DNA of 60,000 nucleotides from Polytrichum commune (taxonomy: Eukaryota; Streptophyta; Polytrichopsida; Polytrichales; Polytrichaceae), in NCBI GenBank assembly GCA_950295325.1, contig OX485804.1, positions 9,922,001 through 9,982,000 on the forward strand, in the 5' to 3' direction. Both the position numbers and the translations under genes were made by a program. The notes under the pieces were generated by a model, which ran no database searches, had not been told where the DNA came from, and was given only the letters and a program-made list of their open reading frames with translations. Below, in pieces: positions 1 to 12,159 of the stretch; the stretch's first letter is position 1, and every line of letters starts with the position of its first letter.

Positions 1-849
1 CAATCCAGATTTTGAAGATGTTTCATCATACATTTGCTAATGCAAGACGAGTTTTGTTGTGTAAATTCAATCAGAAGAAGTTGGAGAACATGAAAAAACG
101 AACCAAATAACACCCACACACCTAACAATGAATGAGGGAGAGCCGGTTGTTAGTTCTAGGTGAACCGGTTGAAGTTCGAGACTTTAGGAAAACTACTGAT
201 CATTTCAAATGAACCTGTAGACTATAAAGTTGAACTCGAGATGACGACGTCTCACTGGTTTGACTTGTCATATTCTCGGTAATATCACATTTTGACCTCA
301 AATGTTGTACCATGTATCAAGGTTTCTCAAGAAAAAATCCTATTTTAATGTAAAAATGTATGTTTATATTCATAATGAAGATACATTATGTATATTGAAA
401 GAACATTTTGTATCGGAAAAAATTTGCTCACAACGTGAACGTTCCCACAAGATTCTCCAATGCTTACAACATTCTCCCAATGTTCCCCCTTGGATGTTCC
501 AAAGTACTAATCACATATGCACCTTGAAATACATGTGGATCCCACACACTTGTGCATAATCGTTTACCTTCTATTATATGACAAATCGGGTTAAACAAAC
601 ATTGTCGTATTATGAGAGTAAATTAACACTAGAAAGTTTGGTCGATGGGAAAATGCATCCTAGAATCGAGGTGTCGTATAAGCAAGTGTCGTAATATATG
701 GAGGGTGGAATGTATATAGCCCCCCCCCCCCCCCCCCAAGGCTCATCACGATGGTGCTTGTGGACAAAGCCGCCATTCCACCAACACACTAGGCTAGCTG
801 CTCATATAGGTGCGCAAGCAAACTTACCTTTAACCCAGCGTCCAGGGAA
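1..849. other. Intergenic DNA, no gene recognised
   Basis: AT-rich DNA with only short open frames and no recognisable product. It contains a run of 18 C at 720-737. I see no terminal repeats, RNA gene or coding bias here. Confidence 0.6.
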
Positions 850-1225
850 TTTTTTTTGGCATAATCGGTCAGTATCCTAGTGTTTCCCAAGTCCAACCAC
901 TTACATGTTGACATCTTTCAGTTTTTCTTTGTTAAATTGGGGTATATTCTCTACATTCCTTTAAAATTGATTGATAAATTTCTTGTAGTCTTAACTCCAA
1001 CCGGTTATTTCTCAAAGTCAACCGGTTCATCTGTAACTAGCAGCCGGTTCTCGCCTTTTCAATGGTTTCTAAGTCCAACCGGCTACACATTGACATCTTT
1101 TGAAATTTCTTCATTGAATTGAGGTATATTCTCTAAACTCCTCTAAAAGGGTTGATAATTTTCCTAAATTCTTGGACTTCAACCGGTTATTTCTAAAACT
1201 CAACCAGTTTATTGGTGACTACCTT
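850..1225. repeat. Two tandem degenerate copies of the AACCGGTT repeat (hAT-MITE family)
   Basis: Two adjacent units (about 854-1053 and 1060-1225) share the order GGCATAATC, CCTAGTGTTT, AAGTCCAACC, a GGTATATTCTC stretch and two AACCGGTT-type sites. The same order occurs in the complete element at 3200-3425 and in a copy near 24299-24490. The terminal repeats have decayed in these copies. They are best read as relics of one non-autonomous DNA transposon family. Confidence 0.65.
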
Positions 1226-2621
1226 GAATATGTTACTTAATCGTACTAGGTTTTGATAAAGAGTGTTTAGTAGTATTGCATAATTGTAGCATGGGGGGGG
1301 GGGGGGGAGTTGAGTTTTGTTGTGAAGAGCAATGTGTTGGTAAGTGTAGACATGCACATGTTGTGTGATAGCCATTATCAAGCGAAACATGCCAGTTACA
1401 GAGGTGGTTAATACATGTGACAACTTTATTACAGAAATGAAAAATTGGAATACATTGGAGGCCAAGTATAGGTGGCCATACATAGACGTAGACTCATGCC
1501 CCGATCATACCAAACTTTCTGTCCAGTTCCAACCGTGAAATTGTTGGGGATTATGTTCAGAATTAGATGTTGGTCCACCACTTTTCACACTATTAGAGCT
1601 GGAGATGCCGACAGATGGTGTATGAACTGCCCGGTGTGATCAGCCCCTCAATGTTCAAAAGAAAACTCAAAGAAAAATGGGTTATGGGAAGAGGGCTCGG
1701 GAAGTTGGCTTGCTAGCCCGAGGTGGTGGGGGCCAGATTAGCAATATGGACGAATTCTTCAGCAATCTGATATGAGAACTGGACAAGGGAAATTTTCATT
1801 CATTGCAACATGTTAACAATGGCATTGGAATGCTCTTCATAGTGGGTTAGAATAAGTTGTTGGTGATGTCCACCCTGCATGGATGGAAAGAGGGAGTGAA
1901 AGTAGGGAAACAACTTTCAGACTTGGGGCAACATAACAACAACAAAGTGTTAGAATAGTTATACACTCTAAACTCCGTAGTATCACACCCGTGGCAACCA
2001 AAGTGCACGTGATATTACAGAGTTTTGTAGTGTTAACATGGATGCGTGATACTATAGATTTAGTGTAGCATGTGACATTATGGAATAACACAAAGGAGAT
2101 TTGAGGACGATTTGAATTTGTTCTCATGTCATCTACGCTAGTGTGGTCCACTCCACTTGGCCTTCCCGGGCGATGTGGCTGACGCATGCACCAACATTCA
2201 ACAAGTGGCATAAGAAGAAGAAGAAGAACAACAACAAGAATAAGAAGGTGACACTTCACATGTTGGCACATGGCCCAATACGAGGGTGTGGGTTGACTTC
2301 TTTGGTGGTTTGCATTAATGACAAATGCCATGATATAAAGGAGAGAAATGTGACAATAGGGAGTGAGGTTTGAACTATGTATGGACATATGTTCCCTAGG
2401 GTTTCGGGATATTAGAGAGTGTGTGACATCATGGGGGTTGATGTTACGGGGTTTAGGGTGTAGAAGTTGAGATGTGTATGAGTGGGTTGGGTTTGGAGAA
2501 GGAGGAGCCAGTGAGTTATTATATTTTGTTTACGTGCAAAGTGTCATGTTGGAATCCATGTTCGTGAACTGAGGAGCATGCAGTGGAAGGTTAATGTAGT
2601 GGTAAGAAAGCTATCATAATA
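1226..2621. other. Intergenic DNA, no gene recognised
   Basis: Contains a G15 run (1293-1307) and an AAG/AAC-rich microsatellite (about 2211-2247). A 183-codon open frame on the minus strand (1837-2388) has no recognisable domain and a composition typical of a chance ORF, so it is not called as a gene. Confidence 0.55.
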
Positions 2622-2934
2622 AGGTAGAGGGGCCCTTTCCCGCCTGGGTCCTTAAACCGCTCACTAGACCTATCCAAACAAGAGGTACATTATAGCTTCC
2701 AACCTCAAATTTCTATGTAATCATGGTGTACATTTTTGGGGTGAGTGGTTTTGGGTACCCCTATGAGTTCTCCTTCCAAAATTCATAACTAATTCAATAT
2801 TAATCCAAAATTAATTATTCCAATTGGTCCAATTTCCAATGTACTTTGCACATCTTCCAAGATTGATTCCCCCTTAATAACTCGCCAATGAACATGCCAA
2901 TCTGAAATTCGAGCGGGAAAGGGCCCCTCTATCT
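2622..2934. mobile_element. MITE with 22-bp terminal inverted repeats and TA target duplication
   Basis: The left end AGGTAGAGGGGCCCTTTCCC matches the reverse complement of the right end (AGATAGAGGGGCCCTTTCCC) at all but one of about 22 positions. TA flanks both ends (2620-2621 and 2935-2936). The 313-bp interior has no coding potential. A TA duplication suggests a Tc1/mariner (Stowaway-type) origin; the superfamily is inferred from target site and size only. Confidence 0.75.
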
Positions 2935-3199
2935 TAGTGGTCGAGTTTAATTGGAAGGTAACAAGCTGGAAATGAGCATGAGTTTGGGTTTGTGGGAGAC
3001 TTACATGTTTGGAGAAGAGTGGACAATGGCTTGGGATTGTGTTGAAGATAAATGGGGGTTTTGGTTGATGAGGAGGAAAAACAGGGAGGAGAAATAGGGG
3101 AATGGTTGGAAAGGAGAATCTGGAGAGGCGGTGGGAGTAATGTTTGGGAAGGGGAAAGAGGGTTGTGGTGGTGGAAAAGTAGGGTTTGTTGGCTCTATA

Positions 3200-3425
3200 C
3201 AGTGATCGGGGAGGTTTTTAGGCATAATCAGTTGAGATCCTAGTGTTTGCAAGTCCAACCGGTTACATGTTGACATCCTTCAGTTTTCCTTTATGAAATT
3301 GGGGTATATTCTATAAATTCCTCTAAAATGATCGGTAATTTTCCTGCATTCTTGAACTTGAACCGGTTATTTCTCAAACTCAACCGGTTCATTTGTAACT
3401 AACTGCCGGTTCTCCCCGATCATAG
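3200..3425. mobile_element. 226-bp hAT-type MITE with perfect 8-bp target duplication
   Basis: The ends CAGTGATCGGGGAG and (reverse complement of the right end) CTATGATCGGGGAG match at 12 of 14 bases. GCTCTATA lies directly outside both ends (3192-3199 and 3426-3433). An 8-bp duplication with CA-starting ends is the hAT signature. The interior carries the AACCGGTT motifs also seen at 850-1225 and 24299-24490. There is no coding capacity, so it must be mobilised in trans. Confidence 0.85.
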
Positions 3426-5452
3426 GCTCTATAGGAGATGTGTGTGTGTGGAGGAAGGAGAGGTGTCGAGAGGAGGAAGAGATTTTTTCGAGGTTGGGGT
3501 GGCGGGGTGATGGGAGGTTTCATGTTTGTAGTGGCATTACTAATATAATGCCCCCTCCCCACCTGAGTTTAGCTAAGACTAAAAGTTGGTTCTAACAACT
3601 CGGCCTTCACACCCTTGACATTATCTAGTGTCGAGCCTAGTTCGCAAATGATGCGGCATGGTTTAAAAGTGGAGGTTTTAAGCCTCAAGCACCGACCCTC
3701 TCATCGGTACCTAAACATGAGGCAAGTATATAGGACCTTTAAAAGTGTCGCCTCCCGCCCTTGTGATTAATTTCTTTTTAGTCTTAGCTATGAGGGCACG
3801 AGGAGCTCCATTAACAAAAACCGCTGGTAAGATAGGTGAGTAGTAAGGCATTTGGGGATGGGACAAAAACTACCCAACATTCATTGCTTGGTAGATGAAA
3901 ACAATGAATACGTGTGAAAACTACTTAACTAAAACCTACTTGAAAATCTCCATAGCAAGTTCTTGTAGGTGCATTGGGACAGCTGGATGACCAAGAAAAC
4001 CTTAGAAAAGACTTTGGTTATTTGGTAAAGCCAGGTGGAGAGAGGACATAAGTGTGTGTTGGTGATGTGTAGGTTGTGATGGTCGTTTGGTGGGTTGATG
4101 TGGGAGAAGAGTGTGTGTAAGAAGGCGGAGGGATATATAGGGAAGGTGTAGGGAAAAGTGTGTGCCTCGATGTAAATGGAAGGCGAGTTGGTATTGATGA
4201 TGGAGGAGGTTTGAGTGCAACGAGGGGTTCGTAATTGGAGCTGAGGTAAAGCGGGAAGTGTAGGAAAGGGATTGAGAGGGAGAAGGGTGTGTCAAAGAGA
4301 TTTGTAGTAGTTGTGTAGGAGACTTAAGGGCAATGGCCTGGATAGTCGTGGTATGGAGATTTTATCCATTTGATGTACCTTGAGATGCCGGGTGGAGGTG
4401 TTGTTGGAAGAAATTGTGGTGTGATTGGCGACAAATTGATGATGTTGGGTAGTATATGGAGTAGGTTTAATATATTTAGTGTAGTTCGAATGGGGTTGGC
4501 GAGTACTGATTTGTTGTGTTGTGAAGAGTTAAGCATTTGGATGTCCATGCATTGGTAAGCGGTGTCAAGAAGAATGCCATTAGTCTGGGAAAACATGGAG
4601 TCTTTTATTATGGTAGATCTTTCTAATACCAAAGCTTGCTCCTCATCTGCATTGGATTCTCGGGGTTGCTAGTATGTGAGCATGTGAGCCTTCAATTTTT
4701 TCCCAGGTATGATTTGTAAATATTTTGGGGGTCTATGACCTTGGAATTACATGTAAGGGTCTACAATCCAAATGAATAACAAATAAAAATGTTACTATGC
4801 CAATTTTGTACCAAAAAATGAACTAATATACGTTCAAATGTTGAGATAATAATAATGTAATTGGATACAATAGGTAAGCAAACTCATGTTGAAAATAGAT
4901 GTACCATGTTAGGATGTCTCATTACAATACACATTAATGTAAAATTTGAATACATCATAACACTATCATAAGGGTGACATTTATGAAGTCCAAAACACAA
5001 AAAACAACAAAAGTGGGTTGCGGACATAAAGGCTAGATATAAATTGGGTTAAAGGCAAAGTCTGTAAGCATTCAAGCATTAAAATATGAATAATGCCTTA
5101 GAATGATTTAGCGATGAGTTTGAATGCCTTTGAAATGCCTTTGAATGATTAAGCAAATGAAAAATATGAATTTGAATGATAAAAAATTGGCCACCTATAT
5201 TAATATTCAAACACTATATTTAAAATCTATAAATGAAATTTAGTACATTGTTTTTCCATAGACCCAAATAAAACCTTAAATTCAAATATGTAGATAATCA
5301 AGCAGTCAAACAATCTAATTTGTTTTGATGTGCTTACTTTCAGTATGAATTACATGGTGCTATGGTTACTTTCCATCGCATCTATTGAAAAAATTGTTGA
5401 AGTTCTTGGAAATCAAATATAAAAAATCAAATGTCAAATCATGAATACAAAC
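3426..5452. other. Intergenic DNA, no gene recognised
   Basis: The 4000-4650 part has open frames of about 100 codons on the minus strand with no domain and no conserved flanks. The rest (4650-5450) is very AT-rich. I found no terminal repeats, tandem arrays or RNA genes. Confidence 0.5.
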
Positions 5453-5680
5453 TTAAATATCGTCAAACTCAGATGCACTAAGTTCAAAATAAACACATAC
5501 TCTAGTATCGTAATATTTACGAGTTGAAAGAGAATTTGAAGATGAATTAGATGAAGCATTAGCATAAGCTTTAGCTAAAGCATTAGCATAAATAGGGTGG
5601 CTATGAGAACTAAGAGAGGGGCTTCTAAACAATTGACGGTGCCCATAAAATGATGAGATTTGCATCAACGATGGATTCAT
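5453..5680 (-). pseudogene. Possible 3' exon or remnant next to the methyltransferase-like fragment
   Basis: A 75-codon minus-strand frame rich in Ser/Asn, ending FELSASEFDDI before its stop. It is preceded by a good splice acceptor (TTGTTTGCAG, near 5685-5695), which suggests it was an exon of the gene represented at 5787-6191. The simplest splice from that fragment does not enter this frame without a stop, so either the gene is broken or the exon is unrelated. No family is recognised for this piece alone. Confidence 0.25.
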
Positions 5681-5786
5681 TCAACTGCAAACAACAAACC
5701 ATGTATTAGAATATGTAACAACAAATTAAAATACAAAATCTAGAATTTGCAATTGAAGTTGTTGCGAGGAAAACATGAAAAAAACT

Positions 5787-6191
5787 TATTCACATAAGTT
5801 AAGTAGTGCGGCGTCTACTATTGGAGAATCATCATCAAAGTCCATATTATTGCATGTGATAGTAGAATCAAGACTCTTGGAATCAGTTGTAGGTGTTTGA
5901 AGAGACTTTAATACCTCATCAAAAAGTTCAACATCATTTTTTAATCCTAGAAGTTGATGATTAGATGAATGAGCTACTCTAATAGAAGAATCTGGATAAA
6001 AAAAAATATGACAATTAGAAAAATATGAACATTGAAGTATAAATTAAAAAAACATATAAACAAATAATTGGATATTGTAAAATACAACACTTGTAAAAGC
6101 AATCATGTCTGCCACAATACCGCCTACAGGGCTTAAACCATGAACAAATAACTTCATTACAACTTCAATTTTCTCCTTTGCACCCCTCCAC
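5787..6191 (-). pseudogene. Fragment resembling the C-terminal part of an N6/N4 DNA methyltransferase
   Basis: Two minus-strand exon-like pieces, about 6191-6091 and 5991-5787, are separated by a 99-bp interval with GT...AG ends (6090-5992). Joined in phase they read KLWRGAKEKIEVVMKLF, then SPVGGIVADMIAFTNSSI, then LLGLKNDVELFDEVLKSL. This resembles the AdoMet-binding motif I of N6_N4_Mtase proteins (SPGG.V.D.FAGTG), followed by the E-D-LF helix that closes the domain in plant and transposon homologues. The motif I glycines are degraded (IAFTN instead of a GxG core) and no DPPY/DPPW catalytic motif was found upstream. This is inference from motif resemblance. Alternatively it is an unrelated acidic gene fragment. 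Confidence 0.33.
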
Positions 6192-6199
6192 AACTTGCA

Positions 6200-9100
6200 A
6201 ATTTGAGGGGCCCAAAAATAAAAGATACAACATTTTATCTAGTGCATACCCTCACCACCCTTAACTTCTTAAGCACTTGCAAACACTCATTTTTTCAACC
6301 ACATAAGTTTTCCAAATGCAAACTCTTCAAACTCCTCAAAAATACCCATAAGAATGCATCACAATCCTTTTTCTATCCCTTAAATCATCTTTCCTCTTGC
6401 CCTCTTTGGCCAATAAGAAACCATTAGTTTAGGGCATCAAAGAATCCTAAGCCGTTAGGTGACGGCCGCGACCGTTGCCGCTACCACCAGTAAACCTTAA
6501 TCTGCTCTAACCCTCAGGTCTTTTCTATCAAGTCCTTTCTACCAAACACTTCCGGTCTTGAACTCAAGACTAGTTCTCAACTAAATAACAAACTAGAACA
6601 TGGCTAATACAACACCATACTAATATCCATATACATGCATACTTGAAATAATAGTAACACACACAATGCCTATATTTTAAATACTAACCGGGCCATATCA
6701 AGACAATGGTGGTTGTATAAGCCGTGTTGGTAAAATATTAGAAGTGAAAGAGGTACCAATAAATTGCACGTTGGAAGGACCCATTGAGAGATGTGGTGAT
6801 GTGATGTGTAAAACCAACACAATGGAGACCAACTTTGGCTCTTGGTGATGCTAGGTAGTTTGGTCCACCAATGGCCAATGTTGATGTCCATGTTGGTTTT
6901 ATATGTGGGGACCCCAGTGAAAGGAAGAGTCTTAGGATGTTACCCAGCTGAATGTCATTTGTTGTGGGTTGGGGATGATTGTTGTCAAAGAAAATGATAT
7001 TCCCGGAGAGATGAGGTGACAATGATCATGGTGTAGAAGATCTGAGGAAGCAAAAGGGCGATGGCGATGAAAATCACCCTCGGTGGAGAGTGTGTAGTTA
7101 GCCACAACCAATTGCCATGTAGTGCGGAGCCTCGTCTTCTCCGCTAGATAATCCTATCATATGCACCCATTATTATAGTTGATTTTGTAAAAAATTAGTC
7201 GTGTCAAATTCAACTCACCAATCTTCCTCTGACCCTTTAACATGGAATCAAAGTGCACTGAAAAAACACACAATTGCACCTTTTAAATCTAAAACCTAAC
7301 ATGGAGATCACGAATTGCTCCTTTCAAGAGATCTCAAACACTAGACTCAAGCAAGGACCAAGAATATGTTAACTAAAAAAAATGTAGAAATGGGTCAAGG
7401 GTGTAGTACTGGCTTAAGAATGTTATGAAGACAACACAAATTTTCTCACTCATCAAAGAAGGCATGCACAAGCCAGGACATTAAAATCTTTGTGAGGTCC
7501 AACTTTAACCTATAAACAACAGCTTTCTCGGTTCTCTCAACATCGAGTCAATGCCTCATGTTTGTGGAATTCTTCCGCCTGATTGAGACTTCCTCAAATT
7601 CAACAAACAAAGAGCCCAAAAGATGTTGGGCATGTGTGGGCCAATTGGAAAAAGGGCCTCATCATGCAAAGGGAACGGTCGAGGTAAGTATGCATCGAAC
7701 GCAAACATGGACCAAGTCCTTTCCAAGACAATTGTTGATATTTCTACCATTAGCAACTGTTCCTTGAGAATACCTAATAAGCTCCCATATCCCGACCTCA
7801 TAACCGGTCGCTTATCTTAGTTGGAAGCAACTTATGGTAGATGGCACCTTACATGGGTTATTTTTGCCGCGTAGCTCACTTCTCCTAGAATATGAAACAC
7901 ACAATTAGTACGAGATGGTTGACAAATCCAAATGGAGGTTGTAGCCACTTTCCTAATGATTTTTGGAGCTCATACAAATATCTTATCCATTATCAATGTG
8001 AAGATTGTCGTGCTCATTAAATGGTCACATAGGTCCCCCATATTTATGTTGACTATTGAGCCTAGAATGGTTATCATGTTTTGAGCACGTAGTCCAATCG
8101 CTTTCAAACACATGTCTATTTGGTGTTCATTCTTGGAGCCACAATTAACCACGTATCACTTAACTGTAGGGGTATGATTAAGACAAACAACCCAATTAGG
8201 CACATCTACCTTAGGGATGGTTCATGTGGAGTCTCAAGTCCCTCTCATGTTAGCAAGTCCCAACATGGAGGCAAAGTCCCAACTTTCCAACCTCAAGAAA
8301 CCATTAAAATATGGTTTATATTCATTAAAGTAGGAACTTGATTATTTTATGCAAATAATAATTGAAACTAATATTGAGAACTGGGTCTAGGTTTTTTCTC
8401 GACCCAACTCTAATCACATGTCCCAAGTCTCACCTCCAAAAAGTGTTGCCATGTAGGCATTCATGTCATACTTGGGACTTAAGACTTGGGTCCCCATGTG
8501 AAATGATAAATCCCAACTTTCATGCTCTCAATGGTTGAGATTGCATGAATTGATCTCAAGTGATTTAGGACTTGGGATCCCGTGTAAACCGGTTCTTGTA
8601 TGTGTTTTGAATCCACATAGAGAGCATTTCATCCATAACCTCCGGTTTTGGCTCATGAGGGCACCAATTATGCCTCTAAATGGCTCGAGTTGGTAAGTGC
8701 TCATTGCTATTGCAACTCATCACCCACCTCCTCTTGTCAGTTATGTAGGTGTATGAACCTTATGTGGTCACTCTTCTTAATTAAACACCTATATTTGAGC
8801 GCTAAATGTCAATGCTTATAGTTGGGAATCTACTTTAGAAAAAAATTATCGATGAGATTGGACAATGTGGTTGAAATGTAGACACGACTATAGGTTCAAT
8901 TGTTACCATTATTTTCTTGTTTTATTTTCATTTTTAAAGGGGGGGGGGGTTGTCTATATGATTATTCACACATAATATGTTTTTTGCTTTGAATTCTTTA
9001 AACTTTTGCATCTCCACAAACTACTCCAATTTCGAAACTTGAAAGGGGAATCTTCGTAATGTACAAATGCTAACCAAACGAGAAAACTTCCAATAAGATC

Positions 9101-9444
9101 CAACGGTCAAAATTGTTTGTGGAGTTGGAAATGCCGACAATTATAATGTCACATAAAAGATGCACATCTTATATGCTCACTTTCTTAATTGGACGCCTAT
9201 GCTTGAATTGTTTATGACCAGGCTTGTAGTTAAGAACAAACACTAACATACACATGCTAGTTTTTAACCTCCAGTTTGAAGCTTATGTACCTCTTCTTTT
9301 AGATGGAGAGGGATGTAACGCTCCTATATATATACATTTATAAAATCTAAATCATCCATATGATGGTCAATGTGAAAGGAACTAGCTCTTTAACTAGAAG
9401 TGCATGGGGGATAAGATATAGAACTACATTGAATATGATATTTA
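6200..9444. other. Intergenic DNA with one dispersed-repeat copy; no gene recognised
   Basis: At about 7920-8190 lies a copy of a dispersed repeat with the core GTTGACTATTGAG, also present near 24530-24790 and 54750-54920. A G11 run is at 8939-8949. An 81-codon minus-strand frame (7556-7801) has no recognisable domain. Nothing else stands out. Confidence 0.5.
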
Positions 9445-10403
9445 GGGGATGTTTACACCATGGACCATGAAGTTGTCCCAGGGCCATGTAAGAGTGTTGA
9501 TTGGTTGTTGAGCTCGTCCCAGGACCACTTTGGTTTACACCAAGGAAAAAATCTTAGAGTGGCCATGGAGGTTGAGGTCCCCAAAAGACATATTCTAAGG
9601 CTTGGATAATCTAATGACATGGTCCAACATGGTTTGCGGTGAGAGAGGCAAAAGAGGTGGTCTAGCTAAAAAAAAGCAAGGGTCCATGTTAGAGACATCC
9701 TCTTATGATAAATTTATAATGAATTATTTTTTGGGGGCTATATATACAACTCTTCCCACTCAATAAGGCTCACATGGCACGCTTTTCAACATCTATGTGC
9801 TACAATGAATCTTGAGAAGCAAGTATGCCCTCTATGTGTCTTGATCATATCATAGCCCATGAGACATACCATTTCTTCCCTACACTTTCCTTTAAACCGG
9901 CTCCCACATGTCTCACCAAACAATGTGAGACATCTAGAACTCAAGAATTCGAGTACACATGGTGAAGCGGGTTGCAAATTATAATGCTCAATGTCCAACA
10001 CAAGGTACATGTCACATGTAAAAATTACATTGAACATGTACAAATTAAATTGCTCATATTTTTGTAAAAATTGTTGTGAGAAGATTTGCAAGCCACATCT
10101 TCGACACATTTAACAAGAAGTGAAGCAAGTGAAGCCCAAGAGAAGACAAGAGAATGGTCAAACTTGAATTATTTCAAAACTACCTTTTTAAGGCATATAT
10201 TAAAAAAAATCAGCATATTCATTTTTTGGCGCACAGTCATCCTTCTTGGTTCACATTTGGTTTACACCTAGTGAGGGGCCCAAAGGCTTTGTAAATTGTT
10301 TTCTTTAAGAAATTGGACCATGGAAGTTGGACCATCAAGTCAGATCATGGAAAAATGCCATCTTTCATGGTCCAACTTCATGATCCATCGTGTAAACCGA
10401 CCC
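9445..10403. mobile_element. Harbinger-like TIR element (959 bp) with TTA target duplication
   Basis: The left end GGGGATGTTTACACCATGG and the reverse complement of the right end GGGTCGGTTTACACGATGG stay similar for about 31 bp, through CATGAAGTTG. TTA lies outside both ends (9442-9444 and 10404-10406). TTA duplications with GGG-starting ends are typical of PIF/Harbinger (Tourist) elements. Shorter echoes of the terminal GGTTTACACC motif occur inside, near 9531 and 10259, suggesting internal rearrangement. No transposase frame is visible. Confidence 0.8.
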
Positions 10404-11004
10404 TTAATGTCATATGGTATTTTATGTCACTATGGTAACTTTCCGGATGACACTTCTTATGAAGGAGTGAGAAAATATTCTCATAATTAATGGATGTGTT
10501 CATCCATTGTCCAAAACCCTAGCTTCTCTTGTCAACAACTTGTGATGAAATATTATCATGGATGATTGAAATTTATATGAAAAATCACTTGGTAAGTGAT
10601 GGCAATCCCAACACTATAATCCCTCAAAAAAATTACAAGGAATGACAAATCCTATTAGGTTGACGTTTAGTGTTGGTGACACTACATCACAGTTTACAAT
10701 TAGTATTGAACAAGACAATTAGAATTGGTGACACTAAATATCATTTTTGGTCTATTTCTTTAAAGTAGTTAGTAACTAGTTTGACAAGTACTTTAGGACT
10801 ACCAGAAAAAGGGGTAGAACTAGTTCAACCACTAGTTAGAATTATCACTTGAAAGACTTTAAGGTTGGGAGGATAATTGTCATTCTTGTTTTGTGTTTTG
10901 TGTGTTGGTATGTTGTTGTTCATAGATTGTTATGGACGGCCAACGCTTTCCAGTCGAGTCCATAAAACATATTCCCATGTTGCTAGAGGGTTGAGGGTCT
11001 TGAG
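10404..11004. other. Intergenic DNA, no gene recognised
   Basis: Low-complexity AT-rich sequence with short local repeats (TTGGTGACACTA, twice near 10672 and 10724). No coding or structural feature is recognised. Confidence 0.5.
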
Positions 11005-11795
11005 CCTTAACCCTTAACCTATTAGGCAACCCCTCCCCCAAAAGTTCGTTAGGGAGAGGTTAACTATTGATGGCTACATTGAATATTATTAGCACAAAAT
11101 TCCAGAGAAGCTGGTTGCATGTGCGTCTTTATGTGCATGTGCAATTTATGAAACCTCCAATGCTATAGTGCTATATTATGAACAATTTGTGAGGAAGTAC
11201 AGAAGGCACAACATGGATGCAACTTGCCAAATTTACATCATTGTTTGTTATATTACGTAGTTATTTAAAGCAAACCCAAAGCTATGTATTATCTCGAGGT
11301 GACAACCCTCATATTTACGTAGGGATCCTTGACATTAACCACATGTTAAGGGTTGTTTATAACATAGGGTAGACAATCCTTATTTGATTACACTGTTATC
11401 AAAAGGTCTATATATACTTGAGTAATATGTGGTTTGGTGTGGCTTCAAGATCGAATACCAAAAAGACGTATGTTGAAATGGCATCGGATTGTATGTTGAG
11501 AACATGATAACTATTGTGAGCTGAATAATCAATATAATCCGGGAACCTATGTGACCCATTATTGAGCACGAGAATTTTCACTTTGATAAATGTCATCGGT
11601 CCTGACCAGCATGATTAATGAGTAGGGAGGATGCTCATATGAATTAAAAGAAATAAAAGATTGGCTTCGCAGCAAATGCCATATGAACCTTACAGAATTG
11701 AAAACATTGACTACCTTCTTGATTTGGCTTGCTTTCAAGGGGATGTCATTGGCAAGGAACGAATCGATCCCTGTAAATGCAAAAGCTACGCCGTG
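11005..11795. repeat. Segmental duplication copy A, block 1
   Basis: Aligns by eye with 49370-50200 in the same orientation. Shared landmarks are CAACCCCTCCCCC-type sequence, CAATTTATGAAACCTCCAAT, AGGGTAGACAATCCTTATTT and TTGGCTTCGCA. It has no intact gene. It marks the left edge of a block that reappears about 38 kb downstream. Confidence 0.8.
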
Positions 11796-12159
11796 CCTTG
11801 TGCGCGCGCTCTTCTTCAATCGCGACTTTCTTCGATTGAGCTGAGGGCTAATTTGCTTCGAACCCTCGCCAAGGAATCGACTAACGAGTCGCCCACGCGC
11901 GATGGAGGACTCCGCCGCTGATTTCCTCGACCTCGGAAGTGCTACAAGTGTTGCAGGTTTCGGAACAGGTGCATTTCGCAGCAAAGCTCGACCGGCTTGA
12001 CGCGAGGAGAGCGCAGTTGGCGCCTTGCAGAGCACAGAAAACGTGGCCATGTTGGAAATCGCTTCTAAACCCAACCCATCTCCGAAATTCACTAAGCCAC
12101 TCCAAACTTGAAGCTCCGAGCTTAAAACCGCAACGGAAGTGTGTCGTTTTAAGAAAATT
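11796..12159 (+). other. GC-rich, coding-like segment unique to copy A
   Basis: GC content rises sharply here compared with the flanks. From an ATG at 11901 the plus strand reads MEDSAADFLDLGSATS and stops after about 33 codons. The overlapping +1 frame continues as VSEQVHFAAKLDRLDARRAQL-like heptad sequence. The two together look like the first exon of a coiled-coil protein with a one-base frameshift, but I do not recognise the family. This segment is missing from duplication copy B, where a MITE sits at the same point. Confidence 0.3.

Noticed and set aside
1837-2388. 183-codon minus-strand gene
   Set aside because: No domain, no promoter or splice signals, composition like the surrounding non-coding DNA.
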